From: Porphyra umbilicalis
Lineage: Eukaryota > Rhodophyta > Bangiophyceae > Bangiales > Bangiaceae
Reading direction: 5' to 3'
Assembly (NCBI GenBank): GCA_002049455.2
Contig: KV918761.1
Coordinates: forward strand, 558,001 to 622,000
DNA: 64,000 bases
The notes under the pieces are model-generated. The model was not told where the DNA came from. It ran no database searches and saw only the letters and a list, made by a program, of their open reading frames with translations. Below are positions 35,912 through 45,729 of the stretch, in pieces. A program made the position numbers and the translations under genes. How positions within the stretch are numbered: position 1 is the stretch's first letter; every line of letters starts with the position of its first letter.

Positions 35912-38900
35912 TAGCGCCGACGCCGCCACCGGCGCCACCCCCGGCGCCACCCCCGCCGCCCGCTGTCGATTCGGGCGACGGCGCCCGCGACGCAACGGCC
36001 GAGGAGCACACGGACGAGTCGCGGCGCCCCCGCACGCGGCGGCGCGACACCATACACTCTTCGTCGCTCCCGTCGGCGCGCCGGGGCGTGCGGGCGCCGG
36101 CGCTGCCGCCGTCCCCCCCGCTGCCATCGTCGGGCATCCCGTCTGCGTCCGTGCCGCCATTCGTCGCGGCGGGGGGGGGGATTTCCCCCTCGCTGTCGGC
36201 GGGGATCTCCCCGTCGCTCGCCGCCCCGCCGCCATCGGCGGTGGTTGCGGCGGTCGCGGCGTCCGCGCCCGCGCCGGTCGCCGTACCGGCGCTGTTGACC
36301 TCCCCGTCCTCCACCGACTCGGCCACGTCCACGTCCATGGGCGCGGGCGCCGCGCCGCCGTCGGCGGACGCGGCGGCGGCGGGTGCGAGCGCCTTGGCCG
36401 TGGCCGTCGGCGGCGGGTCCACCTCCATCGCGTCGCCCGGCCCGTCTGCCGGTGGCGCCGCCGGCAGCGCCAACGCCATGTAGTCGAGCGAGTGGCGGTG
36501 CAACGTAAACGCCGCATCGGCCGGCACGTGCCACTCGGTGACGAGCCGGTGGACGGGCACGTCGGAAAGGCGGGAGGCGAGCGCCGGCTGGGTTTCTAGA
36601 AACGTCGCGTACTGTTGCAGCACGTCTTGGCAGCGGTCGTACAGGTCGCTGACGACCTTGAGTGGGGTGTGGCCGCCAACGTCGCCGCGACCCCCCGCAC
36701 CGCCGCCATTGGCGTCGCGCCCCACGCCGCCGCCATACACCACCTCCGTCCCGTACACGAGCGACGACCGCGTTTGTGCGACCGCCACGGGGAGGTCCAC
36801 GGCCAGCCCAGACGCCAGCAGCGCGCGGCGGAGCACGTCGGCGGCGCGGGCGCCGGTCGGGCTCCCCTGCCGCTCCCCATACAACCCAAAAACGCCCTCG
36901 GCTGACGCGGCCGTCGCCGGCGGCGGCGGCTCTGGCGGCGCCCCCCCCCCGGCGCCCCCCCCCCCTCCGCCCCCACCGTCGCCACGCCCGCCACGGCCGC
37001 CGCGGTCCCGCCCGTCTGGCGGCGGCGCCTTCACGTGGGACGGGGCGACCGGGGTGTCGGCCACCGCCGCGCGGAGGGCGGGCCCCGACGTGGCGAGCGC
37101 CAAGTGGCGGTCAGTCGGCTCGGCAATCACCTCCCCGCCGCCCATGCGGCCAATCATCTCGCGGAGGAGGACGAGCAGCAGCGCGTCGCCTGACCGCAAG
37201 CCCGTGAAAATCAAGTGCAACACGGGCTGCAGGTCGACGACCGCACTGTAGCGGCGGAGCAGCAGGGACGTAAACGTGCACAGGCCCGTGTACCACATGG
37301 CCACGTTCATGCCGTCGGCCTTGAGGCGGCGGCGGCCGCCGCGCGCGAGCGCGTCCACGCACGCGCACGCAAGCACGTCAAAGCCGAGGGCGTCGAGGTA
37401 GCGCAGCGCGTCGACGAGCGGCGCGACCATGTTGCCATACCGCTCCACGCGGTCGAGCAGCGACGCAAAGGCGGCGAGCGACACGGCGCGCGTCGCGGTG
37501 GCCATGCGCCGCCCATACTCCCGCACGTTCTCCTTGGTGACGCGCTTGAGGATTTGCCGCACGCCATTGACGCCTTCGGCGGCGGCGAGGGAGAGGAGCG
37601 GGTACGGGCGGCCGCCGTCGCCGCCGGCGGCGAGCGCCTCCACATGCCGGTAAATGGCGTAGCGGGTGGCGGGCGGCCACAGCGTCAGCGTCTCCCACAC
37701 GAGCGCGTCGAGGGCGTAGCCGGTGCGCGCGACGCACGCGCCGGGGAGGACAATGTCGGCGAGCAGGCCGGCCATCCCCGCCACGGCCGCCGCCGCCTCG
37801 GCGTCGGCGACAGACACAGAGTCGTCTGCGCCGTCACCGCCGCCCGACGGGCGGTGGCCACCCTTGGCCGCCGCCGTCGCGGCGTAGCGGACGAGCCGCG
37901 CGGCGCGAAAGAGGAAGCGCGACGACCGCCACGCGTGCGCGCCGAGCAGGTGGAGGACCGCCCACACGGCGGCCGCTGCGGGGTCCCCGCCCGGCGTTGC
38001 CGCAGCGGCAGCGGCGGCGGGCGGGGAGCCCGCCGCAAAAAAGCGCGTCACCGCCCCGGGGGTGGCCGGGAGGACGACCAAATCGCCGACCGCCGTGCCC
38101 GGCGCGCCCTCTGCAGACAGCGCGGGCGTGATGGCCGCCAGCTGCGCGTCAAAGGTGGCCGCCAGCGTCGCCCCCGTGACGTTGCCGCCGCCGCTGCCGC
38201 TCGACGCGGCCGCTTCCAGAGCGAGCGCCGCGACGCTGCGGGGTTGCTCCCGCTCCCGCGGGCGCGGGCCGTCCCCCCGCCGCCCGCCGCCGGCCGCGGT
38301 GACGCCGCCGCCGCCGCCGCCGCCGCGACCGCCGCCGACGCCCTCCCCCCGCCCCATCCCCGACGCGGCTTCCGCCACGCCGAGGAGGCCGCCGAGGGCG
38401 GCTTGGGCGGCGGCCGTCGCCGCCGCCGCCACCGCCGGGTCGGACCCCACGTCGACGCGGTCGCCGCCCGGCTCGGCGCGCACACGCGCCGCCGCGTCGG
38501 CGGCGGCGGGCCACGCGCCGAGGCGGAGGAGGAGGGCGATGAGGTCGATTTTTTGGCGGCCGCCGGCGGGGGCGGCCGCCGGCCACGGGCCGGCGGCCAT
38601 GGCCGCCTCGCCCACCGCCGACTGCTCCTTGGCATTGACCGCCGCGACGACCGCGGGGTCGGGCGTCCAGTCCATGCCGCCGCCGCCGCCGAGCGCACCG
38701 CCGCCGAGCGCCCCGCCCCCGAGGGCGCCGCTCAAGCCGAAAGCGCCCGCGCCGAGCGACGACGCCCGGTCGGCAACGGCGGTGGCATAGGCGGCCGCCG
38801 CCGCCCCAAGCGCGCCCGGCCTCGTTGGCGACAGGTGTGGCCACAGGTCGTCGGTCGAGACGGCCCCGGACGTGAGCAGCAGGGCGGCGGTGCACAAGAC

Positions 38901-39289
38901 GAGCGTGCGTGGGGGGGCGGGCGGGGAGCCGCCGGCGGCCGCCCGCCACTCGGCGCGCTCCCCGTCGCTCAGCCGCAAGCGCAGGCCGACTTGCTGAGCG
39001 ACAATGCCGGGCGGGAGCAGCCGCAGCACGTCGAGGAGGGGGGCGGGGATGGCCACCGACGCGGACGTGCCGTCGCGCGCGTCGCCGCCGCCGTCGCCGC
39101 CGCCGCACGCCGACGCGGCAGCGTCGGCGGCGGCGGCGACCGAGGCAGCGACGGCCGCCTCGGCAACGGCGAGCGTCAAGTCCATGACCCGCTCGGGGCT
39201 CAGCGCGTACGTGCCAATCAGGCGGGTGACGATCGACGGGAGCGTCTCCCCGACCGTGGCGGTGGCGGCGGCATCCCCGCCACCGCCGC

Positions 39290-39320
<31 letters not shown>

Positions 39321-39815
39321 GCCACCACCACCGCCACCGGCCGCGGCCGACGGGCCCCCCCCCCCCGCGCCCCCCCCCCCCACGCGAGCGCGACGAGGAG
39401 TTTGGCGTAGCCCTCGGGCGCCTCGCGCAGCAGCCGCACCTTGCGTTGGGAAAAGCGTGCGCGCGTCGTGGCCGTCGCGAGCGCCTTGGGCGCCACCGCC
39501 AGCCCCGCAAAGGCACCCGTCGCAGCCGGGTGCGCCGCCACCGCCGCCGTCGCGTCCATCTCCATCGCCGCCGCGGCGGCGGGGGGGAGCACCGCCGCGG
39601 CCGCGGCGAGGCCGGCCGCCGCCGCCGCAAGCGCGTCGACGCGGGGGGAGGGCCGTATGGGGGGGGCGCCGCCGCCGCCGCCGCCGCCGCCGGCGACGGC
39701 AGGGGCGCCAGCGGCAGAGGCGGCGGCGGCGGCGGCGGTGGGGGTGGGCGCCCCCGCCCCCACGTCGGCACCGTCACCCGCGGCGGGTGCGGCGGGTGCG
39801 GCGGCGGCAGCGGCG

Positions 39816-39847
<32 letters not shown>

Positions 39848-40107
39848 GAGCGCGGCGACGCCGAGGAGCCACAGCTCCGCCGCGAGCGACTCGCGCGTCG
39901 CTGTCGTGCCGGCGAGGGCGGCGACGAGGGCGGCAGGCGGCGGCGGGGCGCCGCCGTCGCTGCTGCCGCCACCGCCGTCGCCGCCGCCGCCGGTGGTCGA
40001 CGCGAGTGCCCGCCGCAGGGCGCGCACGTCGATGGCGGCGGCGGGGGGGGGGGGGGGCGATCGGCACCCGCCGGATCCGGCGGGCCGGGGGGGACATCTC
40101 CCGCCAT
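32188..40107 (-). CDS. THO2: THO complex subunit 2 (THO2/THOC2), several frame breaks
   Basis: Largest scaffold of the nuclear THO complex, which couples transcription to mRNP assembly and export. The start at 40107 (MAGDVPPGPPDPAG) leads through a break at G15 (40043-40057). The N-terminal block RARFSQRKVRLLREAPEGYAK follows, then a break at 39355-39381. The long central frame has diagnostic blocks: DALRYLDALGFDVLACACVD, MWYTGLCTFTSLLLRRY, LLREMIGRMGGGE, LYDRCQDVLQQYATFLE, WEALSPELYATFWALRPGD and LFSCTEGEASRFSRFLG. The C-terminal third is disordered and rich in Gly/Ser and RD/RE dipeptides. It changes frame at C10 (33426-33435), at 32988-33003 and twice in 32449-32494, then ends KRKRTGRTRH at 32188. 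All six breaks need one extra base. About 2,640 residues is long for the family, owing to low-complexity inserts. It converges on YJU2 with 283 bp between stops. Confidence 0.9.
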
Positions 40108-40372
40108 GGTGGGATGGAGTGCGGGGGGACGGGGGGGGGGGGGAGGGATACAGGGGGGCGGGGGGTGGGGGGGGGGGGGGGGGGGGGGGACGGACGAGAG
40201 CCCAACCGCGCGGCCTGCCGCCGCGGCGCGACGGCGGGGGACGCGGCGGGCGGGGCGGCGGCCGGATGGGGGCGCCGGACGGGGGTGCACGCACGGGCCC
40301 TGTTGCGGGGGCGGTGGCGTGCACGAAGGCCGCCCGACCACGAGGCGCCCCAATCCACGGGATGCGATCCGG

Positions 40373-40418
40373 AGTTGTGCTGTATTGCTGATGTCCCAAG
40401 TTTGTCCTCTGCGGACAA
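40373..40418 (+). repeat. left copy of a 46-bp inverted repeat
   Basis: The segment AGTTGTG..GTATTGCTGATGTCCCAA..TTGTCCTCTGCGGACAA recurs in reverse complement at 46357-46402 with 42 of 46 bases identical. The inner end is itself quasi-palindromic (TTGTCC-TCTGC-GGACAA). It lies about 270 bp upstream of the THO2 start. Confidence 0.8.
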
Positions 40419-40601
40419 GAGCAAAACAAGTGTACCAAATACACTCTTCGAAGTATTTAAGTGTTTTATTAATAAAAACGGTACTTCACCTTGAAAACAC
40501 CATATTCATTAATTTGATTGAGTTTTATTGCAGAGGCTACTTATTTGCACGGCGACGCCATCGTCGCCGTCGACTAAACCAGGTCTATAGGGACCTGGGA
40601 C

Positions 40602-40983
40602 TAGGGTTGCTCAGAACGCCCGGGGCGTCGTTCAGGGCGTCGTTAAGGGCGTCACCAGGGCGTCATTTGGGCGTCGTGCGCCCCGAACGCCCCAACTCAA
40701 AAGGGCGTCAGCAAGGCGTCGCGAAGAGATAGTTTTCAGGGGGGTCTACATGATTCAGCAGGTGGCGGCTGTGCACCTTGGTTGAGGACATGCACCCAGT
40801 CTGGACACAAAAATAACATAAGAAAGCAAAATATGGGTGCCACTTGACTGATATTGCGAATGCTGAGGGTGCTACTTGGGGCGTCGTGAGGGCGTTCTGG
40901 CTGCCTAATGGGGCGTCAGTAAGGCGTCTTATCCGTCACGCGCCCCTGACGCCCCCGAAATAGGGGCGTCGTGTGCAACCCTA
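40602..40983. mobile_element. 382-bp hAT-type non-autonomous element (MITE)
   Basis: Terminal inverted repeats TAGGGTTGC (40602-40610) and GCAACCCTA (40975-40983) are perfect over 9 bp and extend imperfectly (next bases TCAGAACGCCC against ACACGACGCCC). An exact 8-bp target duplication CCTGGGAC flanks the element at 40594-40601 and 40984-40991, as expected for hAT transposition. Many GGGCGTC/GACGCCC copies are clustered inside both ends, resembling subterminal transposase-binding repeats. There is no coding capacity. It sits 102 bp upstream of the next gene's start and could affect its promoter. Confidence 0.92.
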
Positions 40984-41085
40984 CCTGGGACGATGGCAAT
41001 GGCACGCTACCGAACATCCAGGTCGTCGCAGCCACCCACGTCCCTCTTTGTGCTGCCCGTGCACCCCGTCACTGTTTGAGTCGAC

Positions 41086-42496
41086 ATGCCACTCTCTGTC
41101 GGTTCCCCGCTGCCCAGCATGGCGCTCACTGAGGAGCCGGGTGCGCCATCGTCGCTTCCTGCCGCACCAGGTACGCTTGTGCTTGTCTAATGGCGGCGGG
41201 TGACTGTGCGAGCGAGGGCGGCAATGTTACGCGTTCTTGGTGCCCTGCAGATGCTCGTGTCAATTTCAGACCGTGCATATCGGGCAACTGAGTGGTGGAC
41301 ACACACTCACCGTGCTGTCTCTTTGTTGTCTTTCTTTAAATTCTGTCGGTTTTTCATGGGTCCATAATCTTGTGATGCGCCGCGTTCTCTACTGCTCTCA
41401 CACTGCAGGTACATCTACTCTTCGTCGATGCGGTGCATGTCGCGCGGTCGGGCACCAGCTGCCGCGCTGCCCGCTCTACCTGAAAGGCGAGGTCCAATGC
41501 GACTGTGGTTCGCCGTCGTGCCCTCAATGCGCGGTGTCCTGCGCCAAGTGCGGCGCCAAAGGGCATTCCGAGGACACCCTTGTCGAGGCGGTGCGAAAGG
41601 GGACGCCTGCCCGCTTCGCCTGCCCGCAACTCGATGAGGAGGCGGTGCATGATCGGATGATGCGGAAGGCTCCCCCGACTGCTCGGGCTCAGCGAGAAGT
41701 CGCCCAAGCTGGAAAGAAGCGACTGGCTGAAATTTCATGCAATTCTGGGTCGCGATTGACCTCGCAATTGCGGCAGTCGGCGCTGGTCGACGAGTTGGGC
41801 TCGGGCGGTGCGGCGGCGACGGCTCCTGTGCGTATGTCAGAGGGCGTGGCTGCGGCCCTAGAGGACGATGGTGCGCCGCGCGCCGCGAGCCGCATGCTCG
41901 GAGCCTTTGTGGCCGACAGCGCGGCGCACGGCAGGGGGGGGGCCTCACAGCCCCCCCCAGGGCCCCTCAAGACGCTTGACTTTGACGTTGTTCACAAGGC
42001 TATGATCGAAAACCTCAAGGATGGCATGAGCAAGCGCCCTCGCTACTCAAGCGACCAGCGCACGGCCATGCGGCGACGGGCTGCCGAGGCTGGCCTGCAA
42101 GCAGCACGTGGGGGGGCTTCTTCGGTGGAGATAATGGGCTCGGCCAATCCCTATTTTGGGGTTATGTCGTTGCCGCTGAAGCGAGCCGCCGTACGCTACG
42201 TGCAGCTCTCCGACGGTCCAATCCTCAACAAGGTCAAGAGGGCGATGGACGAATTCGTCGTCGAGAAGGCGTACCACGGTGGCTCCGTTACGAGCCAGGA
42301 GTTCACGACGGAACAAGTGTGGGCCGAGTTGATGGGTTGCGCAGGGCAGGCCGAACTGCAGCTGCCTTCGGTGCTGGCATCGATGCGACAATTCATCAAG
42401 GAGATGCGCCAAGGGGAGGAGAACCTGAGGCCTTTCTTCCATCCGGCAAAGTCTGGTTCACCCCGCCGGCCCACAAGCGCAGAGCTCATTAATTGA
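41086..42496 (+). CDS. zinc-knuckle-like protein of unknown function
   Basis: Two-exon model of 390 residues: 41086-41170, intron 41171-41408 (GTACGCTT...CTGCAG) in phase 1, and 41409-42496. The splice fuses MPLSVGSPLPSMALTEEPG...AAP to GTSTLRRCGACRAVGHQLPRC. The Cys/His cluster CGACRAVGHQLPRC, then CDCGSPSCPQC, then CAKCGAKGHSED suggests two or more zinc knuckles, possibly for nucleic-acid binding. The C-terminal half (LKTLDFDVVHKAMIENLKDG...) looks globular and helical, ending RPTSAELIN. I do not recognise the family. An alternative acceptor at 41250 would hit an early stop. The neighbourhood is dominated by transposons, so it may be a transposon accessory protein or a lineage-specific gene. 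No frame breaks are seen. Confidence 0.6.
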
Positions 42497-42879
42497 TGGG
42501 ATGTAGGTCAGAGTAAACACGGTGTGCGTGTTTGAAGCCTCTTAAGAACCAGAAATCTGACATCAGCTATGCAAACCAAACGCCTGCGCTGACGGCAAGG
42601 TAACATCAGCATTCACAGGCGACCTCCGCCTTCGTCCAGAACCATTCCGCCGAAGTCAAACGCCTACATGGGCATCGTCGCCAATGCAGATCGTGAAGAG
42701 CGCGATCTTGTGTCCTCACTCCATTCCGTCCAAGCCGCCCATGCAGCCGCAGAGCAAAGCAACATACAGGCTGTCACATACATACCCGCGACGCACGTTT
42801 GCGCATCACGACAGACAAGTACACGAAAAAAAGGGACGGTCGCAGTTCCACATGTCTGGGGCTGTCCATTCCGTGAACC
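42497..42879. other. gene-free flank of the foldback repeat
   Basis: I see no gene or structured element here. Confidence 0.4.
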
Positions 42880-44340
42880 TCATCAGAAGCGTGCAACGAG
42901 CCCGGCGCCATGGCCATGTCTTGATTGCATGTATGCCGATGTAGACGGTCATCGCCCAAATGCGAAAACTTCGGCGGTTTCTCGTCCATGAGAACTCTAC
43001 ATGGGAGCAAGCGATGTGCCACAGCCTCAGCTACGACGTCCATAGCCGTAGGGTGCGAGTGTCTTGCACTGCAGAAAGATAGTCAACACGCCGCGTACGG
43101 TCCATTTTCCGCGTGAAGAGGCCTGTAGATGGCGGGGACCTCATCAGAAACCAAATGTGAGGCCAGAACTGTGACCGACGCTTGCGAGGTACTCTGTATG
43201 ACCGCGGGGGAGATCGTAGAAGCGTGCCCCGAGCCCGGCGCCATGGCCATGTTTTGATTGCAGGTATGCCAATGTAGACGGTGAGGGCGCAAATGCAAAC
43301 AGTTCGGCGGTTTCTCGTCCGGGAATACTCTACATGGGGGCCAGAGGTGCGCCAGAGCCACAGCTACGACGGCCATGGTCGCAAGGTATGAGTATTGTGC
43401 ACTGCAGAAAGATAGTCAGCGCACCGCGTACGGTCCATTTTCCGCGTGAATAGACCCGTAGATGATGGGGACCTCGTTAGAAACGTGCCCTGAGCGCGGC
43501 GCCATGGCCACGCACTTGAGCGGCGACCGTCTACATCAGCATATATGTAGTCGGGACATGGCCATGGCGCCGCGCTCGGGGCACTCTTCTACGACCTCCC
43601 CGGCGGTCAAACAGAGTGACTCGATTGCATCGGTAACGATTCTGGCCTCACATTGGGTTTCTGATGAGGTCCTCTGCATCTACTGGTCAATTCACGCGCA
43701 AAATGGACCGTACGCGGCGCGTTGACTATCTTTCTGCAGTGCACAATACTCATACCTTGCGGCTATGGCCGTCGTAGCTGTGGCTCTGGCGCACCTCTGG
43801 CCCCCATGTAGAGTATTCCCGGACGAGAAACCGCCGAACTGTTTGCATTTGCGCCCTCACCTTCTACATCGGCATACATGCAATCAAAACATGGCCATGG
43901 CGCCGGGCTCGGGGCACGATTCTACGACCTCCCTTACGGTCACAAAGAGTACCTCACATGCGTCGGTCACGGCTCTTGCCGCACATTGGATTTCTGATGA
44001 GGCCCCCCCCATCTACGGGCCTCTTCACGCGGAAAATGGACCATACGCGGCGCGGTGACTATCCTTCTGCAGTGCAAGACACTCGCACCCTACGGCTATG
44101 GATGTCGTAGCTGAGGCTGTGGCGCATCGTTTGCTCCCATGTAGAGTGCTCATGGACGAGAAACCGCCGAAGTTTTCGCATTTGGGCGCTGACCGTCTAC
44201 ATCGGCATACATGCAATCAAGAAATGGCCGTGGCGCCGGGCTCGGGGCACGTTTCTACGAGCTCCCCTGCGGTCACGCAGAGTGCCTCGCATGCGTCGGT
44301 CACGTTTCTGTTCTTATATTGGGTTTCTGATGAGGTCTCT
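42880..44340. repeat. 1.5-kb foldback element built from ~333-bp units
   Basis: Left and right halves are reverse complements. For example, minus-strand 43043 pairs with plus 44098, and 43376 pairs with 43765, at a constant coordinate sum of 87141. Near the centre the sum drops by 72 because the left arm lacks that many bases. The right half is a tandem series: the sequence ATGGCC(A/G)TGGCGCCG..CTCGGGGCAC starts at 43558, 43891 and 44224, exactly 333 bp apart. The innermost arms meet around 43511-43558. Open frames within the units (e.g. 43765-44058) arise because 333 is divisible by three; no domain is recognisable. No target duplication was identified. Confidence 0.85.
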
Positions 44341-44709
44341 GTGAACGGCAGGCGTATACATGTGATGACTCGACAGTACGGGCGTAGGCCGTCACCTTTC
44401 AGGCGGGAGCAGGAGATGAGGTCGGGTGCCCTGGCCTTGTCGGTTGTTTTGTGCCCGCATTGTTTTCGTGTACTCGCCCATGGTTTTGTCTGCAGACATC
44501 TGAGTTTTTCTCTTTTGTGGCTCTCTTGTTCGTGTTGGTCGCTTGCGGGCTAGGACGGTCTTGGCCGTCTGCCATGTGTCGATAGACGCTGTACGATTGC
44601 ATCGAGAACTTCACCGTGAGGCACTGTGATGATGTGCATTGGGGCAATGTCGTTGCGTCTCAGTGCTTCTGTGACGACGTCTAAGTGTGGTGCATACATG
44701 CTCAATCTT
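44341..44709. other. spacer between foldback repeat and Tc1-like transposase
   Basis: No gene is seen. It presumably contains the 3' flank of the adjacent transposon; no terminal inverted repeat was found. Confidence 0.4.
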
Positions 44710-45729
44710 TTATGGGACGTACATCAGGTACCGAAGCACTGCTGCTTTCACACACCCAGTGCACATATCCCCCGTAGTGCTGCTGAGCATGCTATCAATG
44801 GTCGACATGGACCAGTCGTTAAACTGGCTGGGTGACGACCACCGACGCAAAAAGCTGCTCCCCATCGAAAAGAAGTCTTCAATCGGGTTGAAGTCGGGGG
44901 AATAGGGCGGAAGAAGCAACACGAACACCTCCCGCGCGCGGACTGCGGCCAATGCAACCTCGTCGTGCACACTCGTATTGTCAAGAATCAGAACACATCT
45001 GTCCTCCTGCTCATTCCACCACTGTTCCGGGTCGTACGACCTCAATGAAGGCAACAGGTGCCGCACAAGAAACAACACGAAGTCGACAGACGATTGGCCC
45101 GGGGGCGGGCGCGTGATCATCCAATCGGTAACCTCATTGTGCGCCATTGCGACGAAAAAGCTCGTGCGCACGCCAGCGGAGGAGGCCACGTAGCACTCCG
45201 CGCGCTCCCCACGAATCGCCCACGCCCACCGCCTCTAAGCCGCCCTCCCCAAGCGGTGAGCCTCGTCAACGTACACGCGGCTTCGGAGCGGTATCTTCCA
45301 CTGCTCCTCAACCCACAGCAACCACCGCGCCTCGTTCCGGGTAATGAAGGCCTTCTCAATAACCATGCGGGTACAGCCGTTGCGAGCCAGTACTCCGCAG
45401 ACGATGTTGTTGGAGACTTCTGCGATGCCTTGCATCAAGCCGGCCACGTGGCTGACCGCCACTGCAATATCATCCATAAAGAGTTCAGGCTCAGCAGTCA
45501 CAGCGGCCAGCACGACGCTCTTCAGCTCCGGATCGTCCATACGGTTGTCTCAGTGGCGGTTCCACATAGCGGGGTCATAGTGCAACGCACCGCCCGTGTC
45601 CTTGAAGTATCGGAGGAACCGGGTGAGGGACCGCCGAGACATCCGCGTAGAGCGGGCGGCCTCTGCCACCCCCTTGCTGTCAACTAGCACCATGCGGACG
45701 GCTGTCTTGCGGTTCTCCTCGGATTTCAT
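44710..45729 (-). pseudogene. Tc1/IS630-type transposase with two in-frame stops
   Basis: From the ATG at 45729 a single frame encodes a full-length transposase (339 sense and stop positions). The N-terminal helix-turn-helix reads GVAEAARSTRMSRRSLTRFLRYF. The catalytic DDE core follows: YVDEAHRLG with the first Asp, LILDNTSVHDEV with the second, and LPPYSPDFNPIED with the Glu 33 residues later. Two stop codons interrupt it without changing frame: TGA at 45550-45552 (after MWNRH) and TAG at 45235-45237 (after HRLGRAA). Sequence on both sides of each stop matches the family, including RRWAWAIRGER right after the second. It is therefore a recently dead copy, unless the stops are read through. 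The catalytic residues are preserved. Confidence 0.88.

Noticed and set aside
38149-40353. Long Arg/Pro-rich open frame, and the plus-strand frames opposite THO2
   Set aside because: These are off-frame shadows of the GC-rich THO2 gene; only the first roughly 20 codons after 40107 belong to THO2.
43083-44058. Mirror-image open frames of about 97 codons in the foldback as genes
   Set aside because: They are paralogous repeat units kept open by the 333-bp period; no domain or start context supports coding.
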